From: Actinomycetaceae bacterium
GTDB taxonomy: Bacteria; Actinomycetota; Actinomycetes; Actinomycetales; Actinomycetaceae
Assembly: GCA_028724265.1 (NCBI GenBank)
Contig: JAQYDG010000008.1
Location: 1 to 64,000 of the forward strand
Length of the DNA stretch: 64,000 nt
Direction: 5' to 3'
The notes under the pieces are model-generated. The model made no database searches. It saw nothing but the letters and a program-made list of their open reading frames with translations, and had not been told where the DNA came from. A program made the position numbers and the translations under genes. Numbering within the stretch: position 1 is the first letter of the stretch; every line of letters starts with the position of its first letter. Of this stretch, positions 38,821 to 47,095 are shown one piece after another.

Positions 38821-39441
38821 TCACTTGCGGACAACGACCGTAATTTGGTGCGAGCGAGAAATCTCAGGAGCACGAATAATGTGTGCAGAATCGAGGTTCA
38901 GCGTCTGACCGATGTATTCGGCGGCAGCCTTCTGTGCCGACCCCTGATAATAAACCGTCGTCGAGCGCGGCGCAGACTTAGTGTATCGAGCAGTGTCAAT
39001 GTTCGTGAATCCATGCTCTTTGAGCGTGTCTGCCATCTGCTGACGCAGCGACACGTCCGAGGAGGAAGCCATCAGATAAATCTCGGAATCAGCAGCCACT
39101 CCGTCCGGCAGTGACGGCGTTGAAGTAGAACTCGGCGTGGAACTGCGCTGCTCTTCCTCCGTTGGAGATTGCGACGGAGTACCGGCACCGCTTGGCGCAC
39201 TGGGCGACGCCGATGCAGATTCAGATGCACTGGGAGATGCCGAGACCGCAGCAGTATGAGGCGCTTCGTCAGCCTGCAAAATGAAGTGAACAATACCCCA
39301 GCCCAGAAGCGGCGCAATCACGATGACGGCGAATAGCCCTATCCACCACGCCCTATTTGATTGCTTAGCACGATGCGCACCCACAACGTCACGCTGGGCG
39401 GCTAAACGGTCGAACTCATCTTCGGCGTATTCTGATTCCAC
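38821..39441 (-). CDS. LytR_C domain membrane protein (VirR-like)
   Basis: 206 residues. A cytoplasmic N-terminus (about 28 residues) and one transmembrane helix (AWWIGLFAVIVIAPLLGWGIV) lead to a Ser/Pro/Thr-rich linker and a C-terminal LytR_C-type domain (IYLMASSSDVSLRQQMADTL; TTVYYQGSAQKAAAEYIGQ). In mycobacteria the same pair, DUF3263 followed by a LytR_C protein (Rv0430-Rv0431), occurs near groEL2, and the LytR_C protein affects envelope integrity and vesicle release. A similar envelope role is likely here. Confidence 0.85.
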   Translation of the reverse strand: MESEYAEDEFDRLAAQRDVVGAHRAKQSNRAWWIGLFAVIVIAPLLGWGIVHFILQADEAPHTAAVSASPSASESASASPSAPSGAGTPSQSPTEEEQRSSTPSSTSTPSLPDGVAADSEIYLMASSSDVSLRQQMADTLKEHGFTNIDTARYTKSAPRSTTVYYQGSAQKAAAEYIGQTLNLDSAHIIRAPEISRSHQITVVVRK

Positions 39442-39557
39442 ACGCCAAGCCTAGCGCAGCAGGACGGGCAATCTCTGAACAAGAGAGCACAAACTCGGAG
39501 AACCTTGTGCGCGTCCCCGGATTTTTTCAGATCACTCTGATTCCCGACTTACTCAGA

Positions 39558-39866
39558 CTACTCAGATTCCCAACCGAAACGCTCATGCTCGCGCTGCTGC
39601 TGCAGCCGCGTCAGACGGCGAACAAGCTCTGGTTTTTCAATCAACGCAGCAGGCTTTTTCAACGCGCCAGCAAGAACCAGCGCATAATGAGTAGAACTCA
39701 TCCCTAACCGCTGCAGCATCTTCTGCCTGGGTTCTCGATGTATCCACCACTCGTTCTCAGCGTTCAGCACCTCTGACTCCTCGGAGGTCAGAGGAATAAT
39801 CGCGTGAGCGTCCGAGTGAGTATGACGAGCCTCTCCGTTCTGCGCGCCTAAATCAGATTCGTTCAC
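39558..39866 (-). CDS. DUF3263 protein
   Basis: 102 residues from GTG 39866. The core LTSEESEVLNAENEWWIHREP, the following MSSTHYALVLAGAL and the closing LVRRLTRLQQQRE match the small actinobacterial DUF3263 family, thought to be helix-turn-helix-like. It is followed by the LytR_C gene and diverges from ung. An earlier start (39938) is possible but would run into the intergenic promoter space. No function is established. Confidence 0.85.
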   Translation of the reverse strand: MNESDLGAQNGEARHTHSDAHAIIPLTSEESEVLNAENEWWIHREPRQKMLQRLGMSSTHYALVLAGALKKPAALIEKPELVRRLTRLQQQREHERFGWESE

Positions 39867-39954
39867 ACAACGATTGTACCGGCCGCGCGACCAACCGATG
39901 TGGAATAGGAATGCCCCGCACGTCATCACGGTTCGCACGTTTTAGAATGCTTGT

Positions 39955-40638
39955 ATGGCTAGCTATCCACCGCTTTCTACCATCATCGATCCCGATTGGG
40001 CTGCTGCACTTGCACCCGTGGAACCACAGATTCACGCTATGGGCAGCTTCCTCAGAGATGAGCTTGCGCACGGACGGCGTTACCTCCCCAGCGGCCAAAA
40101 TGTTCTGCGCGCATTTTCCTACCCTATGAACGATGTGAAGGTGCTGATCGTTGGCCAAGATCCGTATCCAACGCCTGGGCATCCCGTTGGCCTTTCTTTC
40201 TGTGTGAGCCCTGACGTCAGGCCGATACCGAAATCCCTGGCAAATATCTTCCGTGAACTGCATGACGATCTTGACGTGCCAATTCCCACATCGGGGGATT
40301 TGACTCCGTGGTGCGACCGCGGCGTCATGCTCCTCAACAGAGTGCTGACCGTTGAACCATTCCACGCCGGGTCACATCGTGGAAAAGGATGGGAGAAGGT
40401 CACAGATGCAGCTATTCGCGCACTGGCTGCACGTCACAAACCGCTTGTCGCCATCCTGTGGGGTAGGCAGGCTCAGGAATTGCGCCCATTATTAGGATCC
40501 ACACCCACAATCGAGAGCAGCCACCCTTCGCCGCTATCTGCCACGCGGGGATTCTTTGGATCGCGTCCATTCTCGCGCGCAAACCAACTCCTTGAACAGC
40601 AGGGCGCTGCACCAATCGATTGGAATCTCGAAAACTAA
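39955..40638 (+). CDS. ung: Uracil-DNA glycosylase, family 1
   Basis: 227 residues. It removes uracil from DNA at the first step of base-excision repair. The water-activating loop [17 protein letters not shown] (Asp near residue 67), the LLNRVLTVE strand and the minor-groove loop HPSPLS with the catalytic His near residue 190 are present in the form usual for actinobacteria. ATG 39955 is preceded by a short A/T-rich leader. Confidence 0.96.
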   Translation: MASYPPLSTIIDPDWAAALAPVEPQIHAMGSFLRDELAHGRRYLPSGQNVLRAFSYPMNDVKVLIVGQDPYPTPGHPVGLSFCVSPDVRPIPKSLANIFRELHDDLDVPIPTSGDLTPWCDRGVMLLNRVLTVEPFHAGSHRGKGWEKVTDAAIRALAARHKPLVAILWGRQAQELRPLLGSTPTIESSHPSPLSATRGFFGSRPFSRANQLLEQQGAAPIDWNLEN

Positions 40639-40690
40639 GGATTGCCAACAGGTGGGAGGGGCTTTGGCGCATTTATCGACAGTTGGCGTA

Positions 40691-41017
40691 TTACCGATAG
40701 CTGAGGTGCGGAACGCGTCCTGCCCTAATATCAACAAAAATTTTCTCGCTGCCTGAAGCGATACGTTCTGTCCAGTCAGTGACGCCGGGGAATCGACGCA
40801 GCAGATGGTTCCTCTCCCGTTCCGTCAGTCCTCCCCATACTCCATAGGTCGAGCCAGATTCGAGAGACTCCGCCAAACATTCCAGCCGCACAGGACATCG
40901 ATAGCACATCTGCCGAACCTGACGCTGAGCACTTCCACGAACAAAAAGAAGATCCGGATCTGCGTTTGTGCATGCACCTTGAACAACCCAGGACTGATCA
41001 TCCGTCGTCACAGACAT
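40691..41017 (-). CDS. WhiB-family iron-sulfur transcription factor
   Basis: 108 residues. Four cysteines (16, 38, 41, 47) in the C-x21-C-x2-C-x5-C pattern bind a 4Fe-4S cluster, followed by the turn motif GVWGGLTERER and a basic DNA-contact segment (NHLLRRFPG). WhiB proteins act with the main sigma factor and respond to redox or NO in many actinobacteria. It diverges from the class A PBP gene (364-bp gap). An 11-bp repeat (41027-41048) precedes its AAGGTG ribosome-binding site. I cannot assign the paralogue. Confidence 0.94.
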   Translation of the reverse strand: MSVTTDDQSWVVQGACTNADPDLLFVRGSAQRQVRQMCYRCPVRLECLAESLESGSTYGVWGGLTERERNHLLRRFPGVTDWTERIASGSEKIFVDIRAGRVPHLSYR

Positions 41018-41381
41018 CGCACACCTTCAATTCTTTTTCAATTCTTTATCGCATGACTCCACATCGGGCTCCACCAATGCCTTATGTGCCTACAGTCTAT
41101 CTATACCGCGCAAAATTCTTCTAGACCGGGAATAACGTCCATTGCGGAAAACTGACAGGGAACTATAATATTTTTGCTTTTTGTGCGGCTACGATTCGCC
41201 GATGAGGCACCCGCGCGCCTCCCAACACGCACCTGCACCCCACCAACCAAGCACTGCTGCCACGGGAACCGCGCCTCCCACCCGCCACAGCGCCTATCAC
41301 CCACCGACGCGGCCTGCTTCGTTCCCAATGACGTGTATCTCCTCAGTTCAATTTGCGACCTATTCCCGGTAGTGTGAAGCT
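41018..41381. other. Divergent regulatory gap between whiB-type and PBP genes
   Basis: No gene is seen. Two copies of TCAATTCTTTx in direct orientation at an 11-base step (41027-41037, 41038-41048) lie just upstream of the whiB-type start. The remainder upstream of the PBP gene is C-rich and unstructured to the eye. Confidence 0.4.
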
Positions 41382-43652
41382 ATGCCAAGTAAGAGTTCTC
41401 CGTCCGTCGGGCATGCCATTACGATCGCCATGCAACTGCTCGCACTGTGTGTTGTCGGTGGTCTGCTGCTGGCTGGACTAGCCATTCCTGCGGTCGGCAC
41501 AAGTGCCGCTACCTTCAACGCTGGATCTGAGCTGTTGCAGCAGGTTCCTTCCGATCTAGGTTTTATTGAGGGTTCTGAGCAGTCGGTTATCCTTGCCAAC
41601 GACGGCTCAGTGATCGCACGCTTTTACGCGGAGAATCGCATCAACGTGGCTTCCGATCAAATCTCGAAGAACATGAAAGAAGCGATCGTCTCGATTGAGG
41701 ATCGTCGGTTCTTTGAGCATCGCGGTATTGACCTCCAGGGCACGCTGGGCGCTTTAGTCAACAACATCACTGGTAACGATATTGCCGGCGGTTCTTCGAT
41801 TACTCAGCAGTATGTGAAAAATGCACTGATTGAACGAGGCAGACTCGCCAATGATCCGCAGGCCATCGATGAGGCATCAGAGAAAACTATCGGCCGAAAG
41901 ATCAATGAAGCCCGCTATGCGGTCAGTATTGAAAAGTCGATGACGAAGGATCAAATTCTTACCGGATACCTCAACTTGGCTCAGTTCGGCCCGTCGACCT
42001 ACGGCGTGGAAACCGCGTCACTTCGCTACTTCTCCAAACATGCAAAAGATTTGACGATCCCCGAGGCGGCACTCATTGCAGGCATTACGAAGTCGCCTGC
42101 CTATTACAATCCACTGAAGAATCCGGACGAAGCCACAAAACGCAGGAATATCGTCATCGACCAGATGTACCACAACGGATACATCACTGCTGACCAGCAG
42201 AAAGAGGCGAAAGCCACCACTTTGAAATCGATGTTGAAGCCGTCGAGCACTCAGAACGGCTGTGCACAAGCTGGGACAGCAGCTTATTTCTGCGAATATG
42301 TTGTCAAAACGCTTATTAATGACAATTCCTGGGGTAAGAATGCTGACGACCGCGTCAATATGCTTTACCGTGGCGGCCTCGTTGTTCAAACGACCCTCGA
42401 TCCCGTCAAGCAAGAGCAGGCGTATACGGCACTCACCAACCGTATTCCCGTCAATGATTCATCCAAGGCTCAAACGGCGCTCTCCACAATGCAGCCAGGT
42501 ACCGGATACATCCTCGCGATGGCGCAGAACACGAACTACGGTGAACCGGCTGACGACGATCCTACGGCGACTCAGGTTAACCTCAACAGCGACCAGTCCA
42601 CTGGCGGCGGTGGCGGATTCCAGTCCGGGTCAACTTTCAAGATCTTCACTCTGCTGGATTGGCTGAAGGCCGGCCACAGCGTGTATGAAACCGTCAGTGG
42701 ATCATCTGTCACCTTCCCTCCGAACTCTTTTACGATTCCCTGCAACCCTGGTGCGGCGAATACGTCATGGACAGTACACAACGCAGAGGCTGCTGTTGGC
42801 ATGATGTCGGTGTACAGAGCGACTGCGGAGTCAATCAACGCTGCGTATGCGAGGATGGCTCAGCAGCTCAATCTGTGCGATATTGCGCAAACAGCAAAGG
42901 ACTTCGGCGTGGTACGCGGAGATGGAAGCCCCCTTCAGGTTATTCCCGCGATGGTTCTGGGCACCAACGAAGTGACACCACTGTCCATGACGCAAGCCAC
43001 TGCAGGACTCGCGGCTGACGGCAAAGTATGTGCACCTCTGGCATATACGAGCGTCAAAAACACCCAAGGCGATGTGCTGCTTGAAGCCAAACCGTCCTGC
43101 AAGCAAGCAGTCGATCCGGAACTAGCGCGCGAAGTAAACGCCGTTCTGCAGGCAGTACCGAAAGCAGGCGGCACCGCACCGCGCGCAGCAGTCCCTGGAC
43201 ACACCATCGCCGGTAAAACAGGAACCACCAACGACTGGATTGCGGCCTGGTTCGTTGGATATACCCCGCAAGAGGCGTCCTCCGTATGGGTAGGCCATCA
43301 ATCAGGGAACCACGCCCTCGCCCCCGGGAGAATCGGCGGAACGTATATGCGGACAATGTACGGCGGCGACTATCCGGCACAGATCTACTCTGCTTTTACG
43401 AGCAAGTCACTGGCCGGTCAGCCGAATCAGGCATTCACCCCGCCCAGCCGGCAGATCCTGCCGCCTTCCCGCCCGTCCTCTCCCCGCCGATCGACGAACC
43501 GAGCTCAGTCGAGCGACGAGGCAACGACGCGCGATCAAACTGACCAAGATTCGCGTTCTACCGGAAGCGACAACAAGGGCGACGCAGGCAAGAAGCAGAG
43601 CACCCCGCAGAAGTCTGACAACTCGAATGGCAACAGCGATTCGAGCAAATAA
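41382..43652 (+). CDS. Class A penicillin-binding protein (glycosyltransferase/transpeptidase)
   Basis: 756 residues. A signal-anchor helix (about 12-32) leads to a GT51 domain (SIEDRRFFEHRGID with catalytic Glu near 105; GGSSITQQYVKN; RKINEARYAVSIE; ILTGYLNLAQFG) and then a transpeptidase domain (SGSTFK with Ser near 416, SIN near 483, KTGTT near 611). The C-terminal 75 residues are Pro/Ser/Asn/Asp-rich and disordered. It polymerises and cross-links peptidoglycan outside the membrane. The WhiB-PBP-metallophosphoesterase order is common in actinobacteria. Confidence 0.96.
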   Translation: MPSKSSPSVGHAITIAMQLLALCVVGGLLLAGLAIPAVGTSAATFNAGSELLQQVPSDLGFIEGSEQSVILANDGSVIARFYAENRINVASDQISKNMKEAIVSIEDRRFFEHRGIDLQGTLGALVNNITGNDIAGGSSITQQYVKNALIERGRLANDPQAIDEASEKTIGRKINEARYAVSIEKSMTKDQILTGYLNLAQFGPSTYGVETASLRYFSKHAKDLTIPEAALIAGITKSPAYYNPLKNPDEATKRRNIVIDQMYHNGYITADQQKEAKATTLKSMLKPSSTQNGCAQAGTAAYFCEYVVKTLINDNSWGKNADDRVNMLYRGGLVVQTTLDPVKQEQAYTALTNRIPVNDSSKAQTALSTMQPGTGYILAMAQNTNYGEPADDDPTATQVNLNSDQSTGGGGGFQSGSTFKIFTLLDWLKAGHSVYETVSGSSVTFPPNSFTIPCNPGAANTSWTVHNAEAAVGMMSVYRATAESINAAYARMAQQLNLCDIAQTAKDFGVVRGDGSPLQVIPAMVLGTNEVTPLSMTQATAGLAADGKVCAPLAYTSVKNTQGDVLLEAKPSCKQAVDPELAREVNAVLQAVPKAGGTAPRAAVPGHTIAGKTGTTNDWIAAWFVGYTPQEASSVWVGHQSGNHALAPGRIGGTYMRTMYGGDYPAQIYSAFTSKSLAGQPNQAFTPPSRQILPPSRPSSPRRSTNRAQSSDEATTRDQTDQDSRSTGSDNKGDAGKKQSTPQKSDNSNGNSDSSK

Positions 43653-43822
43653 ATTCGCCCACACACGCGAGGATGCACAAGCAGGCTCAGATATTGACGA
43701 AAGTTCATACAGTACGCACTTGTTCGGATCCGCACACAACCGCTCGCGTGCCGTGCGGGCTTGAGATCGCGTACGGTGCAACCTTAATGCGATCTTAAGG
43801 AAAATCGGCAACGAGGAGATCT

Positions 43823-44995
43823 ATGGTTACCCGCAGGCAGACAGCTGCTGCATTGATGGCGTCCGGATTCGCTGTGTGCATGTACGCGATTGCCGAGTCA
43901 GGTGCATACGTGGTGCGTCGTCGCACCCTGACGCTGCACCGCTCAGACACGTCCTACACCTGGGGCACACACATGCGTGGCGCAGAAAAACGCGACGCGG
44001 AAAAACCGCACCTGCGCGTTCTGCATCTGAGCGATCTGCACCTGATCCCTCAACAGCATCGAAAGATCAGTTTCCTCAAGCGCCTGGCCGAGTTGCATCC
44101 CGACGTCGTCATTCTTACTGGTGATCTGATCGCATCGGCGTCAGCGATCGACTCGCTCAACGATGCGTTGAAGCCGCTTGCCCATATTCCGGGAGTTTTC
44201 GTGTTTGGAGGCAACGACTACGTCGCTCCTCGGCCACGCAACCCCTTTCAGTATTTATGGCGAACCACGTCAACGGATGACCACAACCAGCACGTAGAAG
44301 GCCAAAAATCGCTTCCCACCGATCGACTTGAAGACATGCTCGAACAGTTCGGATGGAAGAACGCCATGAACACACGAGTCTCGCTCGATACTCTGGGTAT
44401 TGACGTTGTTGGCGTTGCGGATCCGCACGAGGGTATGGATCGTTTCCCCGCAGCACCAGCACCCTCCGATGTGGATGTGAACGTGGATGCGGAGACACAT
44501 GCGAATGCGGCGGCAGGTCAGGATACTGCGGCAGATACGGTAGATATGGCGGATAAGGCGTCTGCCCCACATTCAGTGAAGCCACGCCGACTGCGTTTTG
44601 GCGTGTCCCACGCCCCGTATCAGCGAGTCCTGAATGAGATGACTGCCGACGGATGTGACGCTATTTTCGCTGGTCACACCCACGGCGGCCAAGTGTGCAT
44701 TCCCGGCTTCGGCGCTCTGGTCACAAACTGCGATATCGACCGCACACATGTTGCAGGGCTTTTTTCATGGCCACTCAACCAACCCGCATTAGCTCGTGTT
44801 GTTCAACAAGACAGGTGGCACAGCCGGCGAAAAGACGGGGTTCTCCGATACTCAGGCAACATGACGTACTCGGACAGCTTGACGGCTCATGCATCTGTAG
44901 TGAATATCTGTGCAGGGCTGGGTACTAATCCGTTCACGCCGTTTCGTCTTGCATGCCGTCCGGAAGTCAATATCCTCGACATTCGATATGAGTGA
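43823..44995 (+). CDS. Metallophosphoesterase, membrane-associated
   Basis: 390 residues. One N-terminal hydrophobic helix is followed by calcineurin-like motifs: HLSDLHL, LTGDLI, FGGNDY in place of the usual Gly-Asn-His-Asp/Glu, GVSHAP, and AGHTHGGQ. The Asn-Asp form is typical of the actinobacterial subgroup that follows a PBP gene. A variable, Ala/Asp-rich insert (about residues 205-250) breaks the domain between motifs. It probably hydrolyses phosphodiesters or phosphomonoesters at the membrane; substrate unknown. Confidence 0.9.
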   Translation: MVTRRQTAAALMASGFAVCMYAIAESGAYVVRRRTLTLHRSDTSYTWGTHMRGAEKRDAEKPHLRVLHLSDLHLIPQQHRKISFLKRLAELHPDVVILTGDLIASASAIDSLNDALKPLAHIPGVFVFGGNDYVAPRPRNPFQYLWRTTSTDDHNQHVEGQKSLPTDRLEDMLEQFGWKNAMNTRVSLDTLGIDVVGVADPHEGMDRFPAAPAPSDVDVNVDAETHANAAAGQDTAADTVDMADKASAPHSVKPRRLRFGVSHAPYQRVLNEMTADGCDAIFAGHTHGGQVCIPGFGALVTNCDIDRTHVAGLFSWPLNQPALARVVQQDRWHSRRKDGVLRYSGNMTYSDSLTAHASVVNICAGLGTNPFTPFRLACRPEVNILDIRYE

Positions 44996-45005
44996 AGAGA
45001 CTGTT

Positions 45006-45035
45006 TTTACTCTGGGGTGCTCGATCGGCTATACT
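45006..45035 (+). promoter_or_regulatory. Promoter of tRNA-Pro
   Basis: TATACT (45030-45035) is a near-consensus -10 element placed 26 bases before the tRNA. A weak -35 (TTTACT near 45006-45011) lies about 18 bases upstream of it. Confidence 0.55.
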
Positions 45036-45060
45036 AGATGAGTTCACCAGCACGGTGTAC

Positions 45061-45134
<74 letters not shown>

Positions 45135-45142
45135 CATTTTTT

Positions 45143-45176
45143 CCGTCGATACGTAATCGCGTACCGACGGATTTTT
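45143..45176 (+). terminator. Intrinsic terminator of tRNA-Pro
   Basis: Arms 45143-45153 and 45160-45170 pair at 10 of 11 positions around a 6-base loop and are followed by ATTTTT. The stretch 45177-45405 holds no gene that I can support. Confidence 0.85.
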
Positions 45177-45405
45177 ATGCCTGCAGTTTTTATATACCGA
45201 CGCATGTGTATATCCACGCAGCCGCGTCGAGGAGAATCGAGTCCAATCGAGTCCTTGGACAGATGGTGTCGAACACACCAGCAGACAAACCAATAGATTA
45301 ACCGTAGACAAAAGGGCAGGCGCGTCATCCAACGACAGCGCCCACCCCTCGACGTCCTCACCACGTACACATCAGCACGCAGCAGGTAGATGAACGAATC
45401 ACCAA

Positions 45406-46932
45406 TCAGTTAGTTTGCGCTCGGCTGCCTTCTTTCTGAGAGCCTTCTTTCTGAGAGTTCTTCGCCTCCCACGCATTCATTTTCTCCTCAGCTTTGATCC
45501 GTTCCGCATCCCAATCTACGCGGACAACCCCCTCGGCTTTCCGCCGGATGTTCATGAATTTCCACATCAGCAACAGGAAAACGAACCATGCCGGAAGCGC
45601 GAGCATCAGCAGCCGTGAATCCGGTACGTACGTAATAAAGCCAAAGACGATCACGAAGAAGATGATCGTTGCCCACGCCGTGAACGTTCCGCCTGGAAGC
45701 TTGAACGCGGACTCGGCGTGACGTTCAGGGTGTCGGCGAATGAAGAACAAGTAGGCCACCATGATCATGCCCCAAACCGTGATATAGAGGATCGCGGAGA
45801 TCGACGTCAATGTCGCAAACACAGCACCAACAGAACCTCCCGCCATCACAATATAGCAAGCGGGAAGCATACAGATAGCGGTCAGCAGAAGCGCCCGCAC
45901 CGGCACATGATTCTTGGATAAGTGACAAAACACCTTCGGCGCATCCTTGTCATTCGCTAGACCGTACATAATGCGTGACGACGAATACATACCGGAATTA
46001 GCCGAAGACGCCGCTGCTGTGATGCACACAAAAGTAATAATGGCTGCTGCAAAGGTGATGCCAATGAGCTCGAACGTCATAATAAACGGCGAGTGATCCT
46101 TATCGAAGTTCGTCCACGGCATCACCGACATGATGATTGCCAACGCCAACACGTAGAACACCAACACGCGGATCTGCACTGAGTTCACGGCACGCGGCAG
46201 GTTCTTGCGTGGGTTGCTCGTCTCGCCCACGGCAATACCGACCATCTCCACACCTTGGAAGGAGTAAATCGCCAGAGGGAAAACCGTAATAAAACCAACG
46301 ATCCCGCCTGGGAACATACCCCCATAGCTCCAGAGGTTGGATACAGCTGCATGCGACTGCCCGTCAGGCGACGTGAACCCCATAGCTATCAGCACCACGC
46401 CCACAATAATCAAGGCAATAATCGTCACGACTTTAATAGCCGAGAACCAAAATTCCATTTCACCGAATGCACGTGCTGTTGCAGCATTAATCACGAACAT
46501 CAGCACAATTACTGCGAGGACAGGAATCCACCCCGGCGTATTCGGCCACCATTCTTTAATGTAGCCGGCAACAGCCGTCGTATCGGACATGCCCATCAAG
46601 ATCCAAATACACCAGTAAGTCCAGCCAACATAGTAGCCAGCCCACGGACCAATCAGGTCACCGCAGAAATCTGCGAAGGATTTGTATGCGAGGTTTGAAA
46701 GCAGGATTTCTCCCATCGCCCGCATGACGAAGAACAGGAACAAACCAATGACCGCATACACAATCACGATCGACGGCCCCGTGGTGGCGATCGTATTGCC
46801 CGATCCCATAAAGAGACCGGTACCTATTGCGCCGCCGATTGCAATCATTTGCAAGTGGCGATTCTCCATACTCCGAACTAAATGATCGGAATCTTCTTCC
46901 GGAATATCCACTTTTCCCTGGTTGTCTGCCAT
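45406..46932 (-). CDS. Amino-acid permease, APC family (AroP/CycA-like)
   Basis: 508 residues with about 12 membrane helices. The start of TM1 carries the family signature ENRHLQMIAIGGAIGTGLF, and later GETSNPRKNLPRAVN and SANSGMYSSSRIMYGLA are typical of proton-coupled importers such as CycA (D-Ala, D-Ser, Gly) and relatives. The exact amino acid cannot be told. ATG 46932 lies behind GGAGGAAGG. The hydrophilic C-terminus has a 15-bp direct repeat giving GSQKEGSQKEG. Confidence 0.92.
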   Translation of the reverse strand: MADNQGKVDIPEEDSDHLVRSMENRHLQMIAIGGAIGTGLFMGSGNTIATTGPSIVIVYAVIGLFLFFVMRAMGEILLSNLAYKSFADFCGDLIGPWAGYYVGWTYWCIWILMGMSDTTAVAGYIKEWWPNTPGWIPVLAVIVLMFVINAATARAFGEMEFWFSAIKVVTIIALIIVGVVLIAMGFTSPDGQSHAAVSNLWSYGGMFPGGIVGFITVFPLAIYSFQGVEMVGIAVGETSNPRKNLPRAVNSVQIRVLVFYVLALAIIMSVMPWTNFDKDHSPFIMTFELIGITFAAAIITFVCITAAASSANSGMYSSSRIMYGLANDKDAPKVFCHLSKNHVPVRALLLTAICMLPACYIVMAGGSVGAVFATLTSISAILYITVWGMIMVAYLFFIRRHPERHAESAFKLPGGTFTAWATIIFFVIVFGFITYVPDSRLLMLALPAWFVFLLLMWKFMNIRRKAEGVVRVDWDAERIKAEEKMNAWEAKNSQKEGSQKEGSRAQTN

Positions 46933-47095
46933 AGAACACCTTCCTCCAGCCGCCATTGGCTGTGATGATAGCAACATTCCAAGTAATCACTATAGCGTAT
47001 CCGAGCTCACAAGATGCTCAAATGGACAAAAGTCCCAAGAACTTCCCCGCCCTTCTGCCCGTCCCACCACGCATCTCCCCTGGTATTGTCGAGGC

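Noticed and set aside
46922-47095. Upstream extension of the P-type ATPase frame
   Set aside because: The extra 58 codons run through the permease promoter region and have no supporting start; the family-like sequence begins after 47096.
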